Below, piece after piece: positions 1 through 11,209 of a stretch of 33,163 nucleotides of DNA. The position numbers were made by a program, and so were the translations under genes. Every line of letters starts with the position of its first letter. The first letter of the stretch is position 1. A model generated the notes under the pieces. That model was not told the origin of the DNA and searched no databases. It saw only the letters and a program-made list of their open reading frames with translations. The stretch spans positions 1 to 33,163 of the forward strand of contig NZ_NPKI01000009.1 in the NCBI RefSeq assembly GCF_002284565.1, given 5' to 3'. This DNA comes from Mesorhizobium mediterraneum (GTDB taxonomy: Bacteria; Pseudomonadota; Alphaproteobacteria; Rhizobiales; Rhizobiaceae).

Positions 1-54
1 TTCAAAAAGGCCCTCACTGACCACCGAAATCCACTTCGCTCCCCGTGCAAAGCC

Positions 55-194
55 CTCCTTGTGGGAGAAGGTGGCCGAGCGCAGCTCGGTCGGATGAGGG
101 GTGCTGGACGGATCGCGGCGCTGGCGTTTCTTCCAACACCCCTCATCCGTCTCGGCGCTGCGCGCCGATCCACCTTCTCCCACAGGGGAGAAGG
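55..194. repeat. RIME-like intergenic palindromic mosaic element
   Basis: This gene-less stretch is built from nested inverted repeats. A perfect 12-bp pair (GGATGAGGGGTG at 92-103 and CACCCCTCATCC at 137-148) encloses the centre. Small hairpins flank it (CCGAGC/GCTCGG at 75-89; GGCGC/GCGCC at 154-166). A perfect 9-bp terminal hairpin lies at 173-194 (CCTTCTCCC, ACAG loop, GGGAGAAGG), with a weaker counterpart around 56-70. The architecture matches the RIME-type mosaic elements known from Rhizobiaceae; the family name is from memory. It ends 9 nt after the stop of the minus-strand transglycosylase gene, so it may act as a transcript-end structure. Nothing recognisable lies in bases 1-54. Confidence 0.8.
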
Positions 195-202
195 AAGAGG
201 AG

Positions 203-1378
203 CTACAGCTTCCCCAAAAGCTCCGGTGTCGGCCAGCCGTCGACCGGTAAGCCTAGCCGCTTCTGCTCCTTGCGGATCGCCTCGCGGGTGTTGGTGCCCA
301 GGATGCCGTCGACCGTGCCCACGTCATAGCCTTTGGCCTCGAGCTTCGTCTGCAAGGCCCTCATCTGGTCGCCGTTGAGGCCGGGTTCGGGATTGCGCGG
401 ATCGAATTGCGGCGCGCCCGCCAGCCGCGTGGCGAGATTTGCCGCGGTCAGCGCATAGGTGAAGGATTGGTTCCATTCGAGATAGACGTCGAAATTGTCG
501 TAGACGAGGAAGGCCGGTCCCTTGCGACCCATGGGCAGCGCGAGACCTGCCTTTAGGCCGTTGTCGACAAGCGGCGTGCCATTCGGGTTGGTGACACCCC
601 ACTGAGCCCACTGCGTCAGCGGCAGCTTGTTGGTGCGGCCGGTCTGGTCCCATGGCATGTCGTCTGGCACGCGGACTTCCTCGATCCAGGGCTGGTCGCG
701 TTTCCAGCCGCGCGACATGATCTTGTTGGCCGTGGTCATGATCACGTCCGGCGCGCTGCTGCGCAGGTCGACCAGACCGTCGCCGTCGCCATCGACGCCG
801 CGGCCGAGATAGTCGGACGGCAGCATCTGCGTCTGGCCGATTTCGCCCGCCCAAGCGCCGGTGACATCGGCCGGCACGACGCCGCGATCGATGAGGGTCA
901 GCAGCGGCGTGATCTGCGGCCGGAAGAGTTGCGGGCGGCGGCAGTCATGCGAGAGCGTGACCAGTGCGTTCAGCGTGTGGAAATCGCCCTGCACAGCGCC
1001 GAAATCGGTTTCTAGCGCCCAGAAAGCGGCGATGATCGGTGGCTGGACGCCAAATTCCCGGTCGGCGCGGGCAAAAACATCCGCGTATTTCTTCAGATTG
1101 GCCGCGCCCTGCTTCAGCCTATGGGACGAGATCATACGGTTCGAGAACTCAACGAAGGTCTGGGTAAAGACGCCTTGGGAGCGGTCGCGTGCTAGCACCT
1201 TTTCATCGGCGGTGGCGTTTTCCAGCGCCTCAAGGCCGGCAGTGCCGACGCCGGCGCTCTTGGCCTCAGCCGCCACGCCCTGCTTCCACGCCTCGAAATC
1301 GCCGCCGCATTGCTGTGCCACCGCTGGCGCCGTGGCGGCCAGAAGCAGCGCCGCGAGAATTTCCAAGCGCAATCGCAT
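203..1378 (-). CDS. MltB-type lytic murein transglycosylase with C-terminal peptidoglycan-binding domain
   Basis: This is a 391-aa periplasmic enzyme predicted to cleave the MurNAc-GlcNAc bond of peptidoglycan with 1,6-anhydro product formation. A signal peptide covers residues 1-21 (hydrophobic core, AVA-QQ cleavage). The SLT_2/MltB-like catalytic domain spans about 25-315. The probable catalytic Glu is residue 123 in FWALETDFG, and a GQTQMLPSDYL segment and a DGDGDG stretch follow as in the family. The last 60 residues form a PG_binding_1 domain. The start at 1378 is preferred over the ATG at 1384 because GGAAGG sits 6 nt before it. An upstream open extension to 1528 runs into the neighbouring gene and lacks a signal peptide. 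It lies 79 nt downstream of the GH25 gene on the same strand, so the two may be co-transcribed. The family is secure; the exact substrate preference is not. Confidence 0.93.
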   Translation of the reverse strand: MRLRLEILAALLLAATAPAVAQQCGGDFEAWKQGVAAEAKSAGVGTAGLEALENATADEKVLARDRSQGVFTQTFVEFSNRMISSHRLKQGAANLKKYADVFARADREFGVQPPIIAAFWALETDFGAVQGDFHTLNALVTLSHDCRRPQLFRPQITPLLTLIDRGVVPADVTGAWAGEIGQTQMLPSDYLGRGVDGDGDGLVDLRSSAPDVIMTTANKIMSRGWKRDQPWIEEVRVPDDMPWDQTGRTNKLPLTQWAQWGVTNPNGTPLVDNGLKAGLALPMGRKGPAFLVYDNFDVYLEWNQSFTYALTAANLATRLAGAPQFDPRNPEPGLNGDQMRALQTKLEAKGYDVGTVDGILGTNTREAIRKEQKRLGLPVDGWPTPELLGKL

Positions 1379-1457
1379 CGCCATCCTTCCAAGAAGATTA
1401 CCGGCGGTTGCAGGCGTCTTCACTGGCTGTGTCGAAAAGCAGGCGGCAGGCCCGGTG

Positions 1458-2249
1458 TCAACGGGTGTTCTGCCGCAGCCACTTGTTCCAGGCTGCTTCC
1501 GAGCCGTTGAAGACATTGATGTCGGCATTGCCCCTCATGCCCGGCACAACGCCGGTTCCGGTGTACTGCCAGAAAGTGAAGGGGTGGCTACCGTATTTCT
1601 CGCGCGGGTGCCCGGCCACCGAGCGCAGCCAATAGGGGTAGCCGCGGAAAGCCGACAGGCCGTTGTCGTCGAAGAAATCGATCGAGGTGTAGATGATCGG
1701 CTTCTTGCCATAGTGTCTTTCGACGATTTCGAGGAATATGCTCATCTCGCTACGCACCGTGGCCGCATCGGGCCGCAGCCTGCAAGTCGGCGACTTGGCG
1801 TTCCATTCCATGTCGAGAACCGGCGGCATCGCCGAGCGGTCTTTGGGCACGTTCTTGATGAACCAGCGCGCCTGCGTGGCGGCCGGCGTGCAAAAATAGT
1901 AGAAATGATAGGCCGCGCGCGGAATTCCCGAGGCTTTCGTGCGGCTCCAATGCTCGTCGAAATATTCGTCGAAGCGATCGCCGCCTTCAGTCGCCTTGAT
2001 GAAAACGAAGGAAATGCCGCTGGCCCTGGCCGCCGGCCAATCGACCGAGGTCTGGTATTTGGAGACGTCGGTGCCGTGAACCGCATAGCTCCACGGCGCG
2101 CCGCTTTCCCACTCATGCGGGTCGGAGTCGTCAAAACGGGGTGCACGCACCGCAACGGTCGGGGCGCTCGGCAGCGACGGGGCAAGATCGTCGACGGTCG
2201 AGCAGGCGCCCAGCAACGTCAGCATGATGAAAGCCGCGAAACGGCGCAT
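1458..2249 (-). CDS. GH25 (lysozyme-like) muramidase lipoprotein
   Basis: This 263-aa protein has a lipoprotein signal peptide: the LLGAC lipobox puts the lipidated Cys at residue 16. A Pro-rich linker follows, then a glycoside hydrolase family 25 domain from about residue 58 to the end. Family hallmarks are GTDVSKYQ (Asp61), VFIKATEGGD, AYHFYYFC, the catalytic DxE in VLDMEWN (Asp146, Glu148), FTFWQYTGTG and the C-terminal DINVFNG. The family hydrolyses the beta-1,4 MurNAc-GlcNAc bond; attachment to a membrane is inferred from the lipobox. The start at 2249 follows an AGGAG ribosome site at about 6-nt spacing, and longer forms lack a credible signal. Together with the downstream transglycosylase it forms a small cell-wall remodelling pair. 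Confidence 0.92.
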   Translation of the reverse strand: MRRFAAFIMLTLLGACSTVDDLAPSLPSAPTVAVRAPRFDDSDPHEWESGAPWSYAVHGTDVSKYQTSVDWPAARASGISFVFIKATEGGDRFDEYFDEHWSRTKASGIPRAAYHFYYFCTPAATQARWFIKNVPKDRSAMPPVLDMEWNAKSPTCRLRPDAATVRSEMSIFLEIVERHYGKKPIIYTSIDFFDDNGLSAFRGYPYWLRSVAGHPREKYGSHPFTFWQYTGTGVVPGMRGNADINVFNGSEAAWNKWLRQNTR

Positions 2250-2471
2250 CGCTACTCCTGAACCGGTTTCAGCCGGCCGCTGATGGGTTGTTGCTGCAGG
2301 TGGCCCCCTCGACCGTACCCCCAAAGCGATCACCCCACAGGACCGCTCCTATCCCTGGTCATCGCCGATCATGGTTGATATTCCGTTCACGGCGCTCGAC
2401 AGGAGCCGCGATTTTGCCGAAGCAATGGCGGCAAATCAATGACATAGATGAGCGTCCGGGGGAGTCGGAAA

Positions 2472-3851
2472 ATGCGGACTGTTCTAAGGCTGGTGAAATG
2501 GCTGGTCGGGCTGGTCGTGCTGGCGGTCGCAGCACTCGCCGCCTGGCTGTATTTGGCGCCGCCGGAACTGATCCGCGTCGGCTCGGGTTATTCGGCCAAG
2601 ATCGTCTGCTCGAATGTCTTTATCGCCGGACGCGATGCCAATGAGGTGCTCGCCGTCGACGTGCAGGCGCCAGGCCATCCATTGCTGAGGCTGATGAGGA
2701 TCTCTGTCGACAAGAAGCAGGGCACGGTTTCGGCGGGGCTGTTTGGCGTGTTCGGCAAGAGCGTCGCGGTCGTTCGTGACGGGCTCGGCTGCACGTCGGT
2801 TCCGGACGGCAATGTCACCGCTGCCAAGGCGGTCATCGGGGCGGCGCTGACGCCGGCACCGCCGCTCGACGCGCTCTGGCCCGACGGCGACAAGGCCGAC
2901 GTCTCGCAGAACCCCGAAATCGAGCAAATCCTTGACGATCCCGCAATGACCGGCCCAGGTATGCGGGCGGTGGTGGTGGTCAAGAACGGCCGCATCGTCG
3001 CCGAGCGCTATGGCGACGGCTTTACTGAAAAGACGCCGCTGCTCGGCTGGTCGATGACCAAGACGGTGAACGCCGCGATCGTCGGCACCCTGGTGAAAGA
3101 CGGCAAGATGGCGATGACGAACCAGGGGCTGTTCGGACCCTGGAAAACGGACGGCCGCGCTGCCATCAGCCTCGCCGACATGATGGCGATGTCGAGCGGG
3201 CTGGAGTTCAACGAGGAGTATGGCGACGTCGCCGACGTGACGCGGATGCTTTATCTCGAGCCTGATATGGCCGGCTTTGCCGGATCCAAGCCACTGACCG
3301 GCGAAGTGGGCAAAATGTTCTCCTATTCGAGCGGCACGGCGGTGATGCTGTCCAGGCTGTGGCAGGACGCGATCGGCGACAAGAACAAGGCGCTGGCGTG
3401 GCCGAGGGTTGCGCTGTTCGACCCGCTCGGCATGCAGAGTGCGGTGCTGGAGGCCGATGAGCACGGCACCTTCGTCGGCTCGTCACATCTCTACGCCACC
3501 GCGCGCGACTGGGCGCGCTTTGGCCAGTTCCTGCTGCAGGACGGTGTCTGGAACGGCAAGGAGATCCTGACTGCGGGTTTCGTCAACTGGATGCGGGAAG
3601 CTGCACCGGCCTCGAAAGTCTACGGCAGGGGCCAATTGTGGATCGAGGGGCCGGGCGACGAGGAGAGCCCCGGCGCCGGCACCGCTGCGGGCTTGCCTGG
3701 GGACACCTACTGGATGGAGGGCCATGACGGGCAGACCATCGCCATCGTCCCCTCGGAGCAGCTGGTGGTGGTGCGGCTCGGCCTGACGCCGGCCAAGCTC
3801 GGCTATCGGCCGCAGACGATGCTGGCAGCGCTGGTGAAGGCGCTGCAATAG
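2472..3851 (+). CDS. membrane-anchored serine hydrolase, beta-lactamase (PBP4*/class C-like) family
   Basis: This 459-aa protein has one N-terminal membrane segment (residues 9-28) and a beta-lactamase-related serine hydrolase domain from about residue 145. The nucleophile motif SMTK gives Ser194 and Lys197. A YSSG segment corresponds to the Tyr-x-Ser/Asn motif and GHDG to the terminal H/KxG motif. Residues 30-140 form an unassigned extra-membrane region containing two cysteines. The start at 2472 is chosen because GGGGGAG lies 7 nt upstream, and the ATG at 2448 has no such site. Members of this family act as esterases, amidases or D-amino-acid peptidases, and the real substrate cannot be read from sequence. 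A resistance role should not be assumed. It converges on the btaB stop with a 5-nt gap, so the two transcripts probably overlap at their ends. Confidence 0.85.
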   Translation: MRTVLRLVKWLVGLVVLAVAALAAWLYLAPPELIRVGSGYSAKIVCSNVFIAGRDANEVLAVDVQAPGHPLLRLMRISVDKKQGTVSAGLFGVFGKSVAVVRDGLGCTSVPDGNVTAAKAVIGAALTPAPPLDALWPDGDKADVSQNPEIEQILDDPAMTGPGMRAVVVVKNGRIVAERYGDGFTEKTPLLGWSMTKTVNAAIVGTLVKDGKMAMTNQGLFGPWKTDGRAAISLADMMAMSSGLEFNEEYGDVADVTRMLYLEPDMAGFAGSKPLTGEVGKMFSYSSGTAVMLSRLWQDAIGDKNKALAWPRVALFDPLGMQSAVLEADEHGTFVGSSHLYATARDWARFGQFLLQDGVWNGKEILTAGFVNWMREAAPASKVYGRGQLWIEGPGDEESPGAGTAAGLPGDTYWMEGHDGQTIAIVPSEQLVVVRLGLTPAKLGYRPQTMLAALVKALQ

Positions 3852-3856
3852 AAAAG

Positions 3857-4522
3857 CTATCTGCGCGATCCGACCACAGCGAGCCACGCATAGCCGCGAT
3901 ACAGTGTTCTGAACCGAAGGCTTGCGCCGATCCGCTCGGATTCCGATTCCAGGACATCGCGCAGGGATTCACGCGGCTCGACATGGAATTTTCTCAGCCA
4001 GCCGCGCAGCAGTGTGCGGAACCAGCCGGGCAGGGCCTCCTGCTGGCCGAAATCGACGACGTGCAGCGAGCCGCCAGCCGACAGGGCTGCAAGTGCCGCG
4101 GAAATTGTCTTCTCCCAACCGGGGATCATCGATAGCGAATATGAGACAAAAATGCGGTCGAAACTTTCGACAGAAAACAGTGCTTTCGCGTCGAAATCCG
4201 TCGCGTCGCCGCGCGCCAGCTTGACGCGGCCGGACAGGCCTTCGCGGGCAATGGCAGCCATGGCCGTTTCCAACATTTCGGCCGAAATATCGAGACCGAA
4301 GAAGCGGGCGTCGGGATAGCGGCGGGCGGCGAGGACTATGTTGCGGCCGGTGCCGCAGCCGAGTTCGAGCATCGTGCCGCCGGCAGGCACATCCAGCCCT
4401 GATATCAGCCGGTCGCGGCCGAGCAGGTAATATTTGCGGGTCAGGTCGTAGATATGGCGCTGCCAGCGGTAGACGCCGTCCATCAGTTCGGCGTGCCTGG
4501 CCGGCAGTTCGGTCGTGCTCAT
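3857..4522 (-). CDS. btaB: BtaB, S-adenosylmethionine-dependent N-methyltransferase for betaine lipid (DGTS) synthesis
   Basis: This 221-aa class I methyltransferase has the SAM-binding motif LELGCGTGRN at residues 52-61. An acidic FGLDIS motif follows, then a hydrophobic substrate-facing half. In the BtaA/BtaB pathway it trimethylates diacylglyceryl-homoserine to diacylglyceryl-N,N,N-trimethylhomoserine. The assignment rests mainly on coupling: its ATG (4520-4522) overlaps the stop of the upstream btaA-like gene by 4 nt, and both run on the minus strand. The length fits known BtaB proteins of about 210 aa. A longer upstream extension lies inside btaA and is rejected. On its own the sequence could only be called a generic methyltransferase. 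Confidence 0.88.
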   Translation of the reverse strand: MSTTELPARHAELMDGVYRWQRHIYDLTRKYYLLGRDRLISGLDVPAGGTMLELGCGTGRNIVLAARRYPDARFFGLDISAEMLETAMAAIAREGLSGRVKLARGDATDFDAKALFSVESFDRIFVSYSLSMIPGWEKTISAALAALSAGGSLHVVDFGQQEALPGWFRTLLRGWLRKFHVEPRESLRDVLESESERIGASLRFRTLYRGYAWLAVVGSRR

Positions 4523-5766
4523 GCGGACAGCTTCACATAAAGGTGGAAGCCGCCATAGATGGCCGAACGGTCGCGGGCCGAGAATTCGCGCGAGGCTTCG
4601 TCCGCATAGCTCCATTGGTCGAGCAGCGAATTCGAGACACGGCCGGGCAGCAGGCTGGGTTCGGCCGCGGTGCGGAAGATGACGCGGGCATCAGTCGACG
4701 CGGTGCGGGTGATCTCGGCCCATAGCGCGTTGAGCTGGTCGTCGGTCATCCAGTCCTGCGCGTCGAGCAGGACGAAGCGGTCGACGGAACCGGCATCCTT
4801 GCCGGCGAGGAATTCGATCAGATTGGCATGGTGGATGGCGACGCGGTCGACATTGTTGCGGATCGTCTTGTAGTTGCGCTTTTCGAGATAGGCGGGCAGC
4901 GCCGCCTCGCCAGGATTGGGATAGCGGCGGGCAAAAGCCTGCCAGGCGAAATAGTTGTTCTCTAGCGGAAAATCGCAAGCGAGCTTTTCGAGCCGGGCCT
5001 TCAGCACGCTGGCCATGGTGCCGTCGCCCGAGGTGATCAGCGAATCGTACTGCGCCGGCGGAATGCCGAGCCCGAACAGCGAGGCCTTTCGCGAGGTGGC
5101 CCATTTCAGCAGCGGCTTTTCGAAGACCGGCGCCAACTCCTCATTGAAGAAGCGGCGCTGATCGGCGAGGCTTTTGGCTTCCATGATGCCGGCCGGGTCG
5201 ACCCCGAAGAACTTGGCAGTGCGGTGGCCCATGGCGATGAACAGGCCGAGCAGGCCGGTCTGGTAGAAATTGCGGTCGAAGACGGCGATGCGGCGACGCC
5301 TGCGCCAGTTGCGATGCTCCCAATAGTGGCGGCTGACCGGATCGAGATGCGGCGCGATGAAGCGGTCGTAGGCTTGCGAATTGTGACGGGTCTCGGCAGC
5401 GCCGAAGAAACGGAACAGGTCGCCCTGCGAGGGCAGATGACGCACCGCCTCGAGCTTCATGCGGTTCAGCGCGATGTGGGCGGTGTTGAGATCGACGGCG
5501 TCGATCCTCTCCGGCGACCGGGTGAGATAGGCAAGGATGTTGCAGCCGCCCGAGGCGATGGTGACGACACGGTGGCCCTGATCAAGCTGCATCGCGTCCA
5601 TGTCGACGTCGGGGTCTTCCCAGATCTGCGGATAGACGAGGCCGGAAAACAAAAAGGCGAAGAGCCGTTCGGAGAGGCCGGCCTTCGACAGCGGGCGATT
5701 CTGATAGACGGCCTTGCCAACTTCCTTGCCGCGGCGAAAAACCAGTTCTCCGGAAAGATCCGTCAT
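4519..5766 (-). CDS. btaA: BtaA, SAM:diacylglycerol 3-amino-3-carboxypropyltransferase
   Basis: This 415-aa protein belongs to the DUF3419/BtaA family, which transfers the 3-amino-3-carboxypropyl group of SAM to diacylglycerol, the first step of DGTS betaine-lipid synthesis. Visible signatures are the N-terminal AVYQNRPLS, LVYPQIWEDPDVDM, the Rossmann-like IASGGCNILAYL followed by DAVDLN, and a second SAM-fold-like half ending in VLLDAQDWMTDDQL. The length agrees with the family. The start at 5766 (MTDLSGELVF) is preferred; ATG at 5784 is an in-frame alternative 18 nt upstream. A longer reading frame to 5868 is unlikely because it would begin inside the neighbouring oxoprolinase gene and upstream of the Pho box. 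Phosphate-starvation control is inferred from that box at 5816-5833. Confidence 0.9.
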   Translation of the reverse strand: MTDLSGELVFRRGKEVGKAVYQNRPLSKAGLSERLFAFLFSGLVYPQIWEDPDVDMDAMQLDQGHRVVTIASGGCNILAYLTRSPERIDAVDLNTAHIALNRMKLEAVRHLPSQGDLFRFFGAAETRHNSQAYDRFIAPHLDPVSRHYWEHRNWRRRRRIAVFDRNFYQTGLLGLFIAMGHRTAKFFGVDPAGIMEAKSLADQRRFFNEELAPVFEKPLLKWATSRKASLFGLGIPPAQYDSLITSGDGTMASVLKARLEKLACDFPLENNYFAWQAFARRYPNPGEAALPAYLEKRNYKTIRNNVDRVAIHHANLIEFLAGKDAGSVDRFVLLDAQDWMTDDQLNALWAEITRTASTDARVIFRTAAEPSLLPGRVSNSLLDQWSYADEASREFSARDRSAIYGGFHLYVKLSA

Positions 5767-5815
5767 GACAAGGCGATTCCCCATTTGCTCTGGCGCAAGC
5801 GGGTAGCGCAGCGTT

Positions 5816-5833
5816 ATGACAGGCCGGTGACAA
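5816..5833 (-). promoter_or_regulatory. PhoB box upstream of btaAB
   Basis: The plus strand reads ATGACAG GCCG GTGACAA. On the btaA strand this is TTGTCAC CGGC CTGTCAT, two 7-bp half-sites separated by 4 bp. That matches the Pho box layout (CTGTCAT-N4-CTGTCAT) at 7/7 and 5/7 positions. It ends 31 nt before the ATG at 5784 and 49 nt before the one at 5766. btaBA of Sinorhizobium is known to be PhoB-regulated, so the location is functionally sensible. No strong -10 element is visible downstream. Confidence 0.75.
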
Positions 5834-5848
5834 CCTGTTGAAGCTAAC

Positions 5849-9733
<3,885 letters not shown>

Positions 9734-9911
9734 GGCAGCTCTCCCAGGCATTTTATTGATTCAATGTGTTAATTCGCAGTAGCCCGACCGGCAACGGCAA
9801 AAGCAGATGATGTTACATACGGAAATGCAACGTTACGAAACTCATAGGCGCCTGATGCATTCTGTCCTCGATCGTCACCGTTAGCGGGGGCGTGATTAGA
9901 GGAGAGATACC

Positions 9912-10115
9912 ATGAAGAAACTCATTCTTGCGTCGTTTTCGGCGCTTGCCCTGCTTGGCGTTGCGGCTTGCAGCGACAGCGGCACGGGCGGGGACGCCAC
10001 AACCACGCAGAGCACCAATCCGCCGGCGGCCGAACAGCCGATGCAGCCGGCTCCTGACGCCACGAAGCCGGCTGAGCCGGCTCCGGCAGAGCCTGCTCCT
10101 GCGCCGGCGCAGTAG
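9912..10115 (+). CDS. small Pro/Ala-rich lipoprotein
   Basis: This is a 67-aa protein with a classical lipoprotein signal. MKK is followed by a hydrophobic stretch and then LGVAAC, making Cys20 the lipidation site. The mature part has no fold-like core: a Ser/Thr/Gly stretch, then a Pro-Ala-Glu tail of PAEPAPAEPAPAPAQ type. Such tails usually extend through periplasm or cell wall. An AGGAGAG ribosome site precedes the ATG. A GC-rich hairpin lies 19 nt downstream of the stop. Short lipoproteins of this kind are common and uncharacterised in rhizobia, and I do not assign a function. The preceding 178-nt gap (9734-9911) has no feature I can support beyond the ribosome site. Confidence 0.75.
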   Translation: MKKLILASFSALALLGVAACSDSGTGGDATTTQSTNPPAAEQPMQPAPDATKPAEPAPAEPAPAPAQ

Positions 10116-10116
10116 T

Positions 10117-10380
10117 TTATCTGACTGAGGACCGGGAAGGCCGGTAAGATGCCGGCCTTCCCCGCATCTGTTTCTCAAGACACGCGCGCCTTGCGGCGAT
10201 GGCCATCACCGCAAGCGTTTTGTCTGTCACTTTTTCGCCCCAGCAGACGACCCTATCAGCCGGCATTTCCCGCGCCCGTTTCCCCGAGACGACATAGCCG
10301 AAGCTCGCCGCCATGGCGGTAACGAACAGCAAGATGTCGCAAAGGCCTGCGGTTTTGCGCGCTATGCCGGTGCATTCCAT
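10117..10380 (-). CDS. possible small membrane protein (doubtful)
   Basis: This open frame encodes 87 aa. It has one hydrophobic segment (about residues 14-31, LCDILLFVTAMAASFGYVV) followed by a basic, cysteine-containing tail. Third-position GC is high for the first 70 codons, which is compatible with coding. The last codons run through the hairpin at 10134-10162, which argues either for a shorter real gene or for a chance frame. No family is recognised and no convincing ribosome site is seen. It is listed only as a candidate. Confidence 0.3.
   Translation of the reverse strand: MECTGIARKTAGLCDILLFVTAMAASFGYVVSGKRAREMPADRVVCWGEKVTDKTLAVMAIAARRACLEKQMRGRPASYRPSRSSVR
10134..10162 (+). terminator. 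GC-rich hairpin, probable terminator of the small lipoprotein gene
   Basis: A perfect 11-bp stem (GGGAAGGCCGG at 10134-10144, CCGGCCTTCCC at 10152-10162) encloses a 7-nt loop. It starts 19 nt after the lipoprotein stop. The following bases are CGCATCTGTTTCTC, with only a weak T-rich tail, so efficiency is uncertain. Confidence 0.6.
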
Positions 10381-10489
10381 GATCGACGGTTAGCGCCAGC
10401 TGCTTCAGGCATCCCGCGAAATCGGTTAGCCGGCCCTGCGGCATTGTCTTCGCTTGATAGCGGTGCCCGGTTAGCCCTAATAGGTGCTC

Positions 10490-11209
10490 ATGTCGATTTG
10501 GGATCGCCTCGGCGACTTCATCACGCGCGTTTCGTCCTCAACCTCGTCGGGTGTCGCCGACGTGGTCGAAGCCGTGCGCACGGTTTTCTCCGGCGATCCG
10601 GATCTGCGCCGGCGCGTCGCCTTCTCGGTGGCGATGATCGCGCTGTCGGCCAAGATGGCCAAGGCCGACGGCATCGTAACGCAGGACGAGGTGCGCGCCT
10701 TCCAGCAAATATTCGAGGTGCCGAAGGAGCAGACGCGCAATGTGGCGCGGCTCTACGATCTGGCCAAGCGCGACATCGCCGGCTTCGAGACCTATGCCGC
10801 GCGCATGGCGCAGCTTTGCGGCTCCGGCCATTCGAACTGCGCGATGCTGGAGGACATTCTCGACGGGCTGTTCCACATCGCCAAGGCTGACGGGCTGGTT
10901 CATGAGCGCGAAGGCCAGTTCCTGCATCGTATCGCCGAGATCTTCCGGATCGAGGAGGCGCATTACCAGAGCATTCTGGCTCGGCACGTCGACCTGGGTG
11001 CGGCCGATCCCTATGTCGTGCTTGGCATCGAGCGGGGAAAACCGTTCGAGGAGGTCCGAAAACGTTATCGCAAGCTGGTTTCGGACAACCATCCCGACCG
11101 GCTGATCGCACGCGGCCTGCCGCAGGAGTTCATCAAGATCGCAACGAGCAGGATAGCGGCGATCAACGCGGCCTATGAGATGATCGAACGAGGCCTGCGG
11201 CACGCATGA
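10490..11209 (+). CDS. TerB-like / J-domain protein (DjlA-like co-chaperone)
   Basis: This 239-aa protein has an alpha-helical TerB-like domain at about 30-160 (KADGIVTQDEVRAFQQIF and a second similar KADGLVHEREGQFLHRI segment). A C-terminal J domain covers about 173-239, with the HPD tripeptide at 201-203 inside KLVSDNHPDRL. This layout is typical of DjlA-like proteins, which stimulate DnaK. Unlike E. coli DjlA it shows no clear N-terminal membrane segment. The ATG at 10490 follows a TAGG element; an upstream in-frame GTG at 10484 is possible. The stop overlaps the start of the amidase gene by 4 nt (ATGA), so the two are translated together. The shared operon is noteworthy but its meaning is unknown. 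Confidence 0.85.
   Translation: MSIWDRLGDFITRVSSSTSSGVADVVEAVRTVFSGDPDLRRRVAFSVAMIALSAKMAKADGIVTQDEVRAFQQIFEVPKEQTRNVARLYDLAKRDIAGFETYAARMAQLCGSGHSNCAMLEDILDGLFHIAKADGLVHEREGQFLHRIAEIFRIEEAHYQSILARHVDLGAADPYVVLGIERGKPFEEVRKRYRKLVSDNHPDRLIARGLPQEFIKIATSRIAAINAAYEMIERGLRHA

Noticed and set aside
861..2261. Long plus-strand open frame opposite the two hydrolase genes
   Set aside because: It is antisense to two well-supported genes and resembles no family; long shadows are expected at this GC content.
2472..3851. Reading the serine hydrolase as an antibiotic-resistance beta-lactamase
   Set aside because: The fold family is broad, the protein is membrane-anchored with an extra domain, and nothing in the context indicates resistance.
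9752..9911. Possible small RNA or ECF sigma promoter in the gap before the small lipoprotein
   Set aside because: No hairpin, terminator or convincing -35/-10 pair could be identified.
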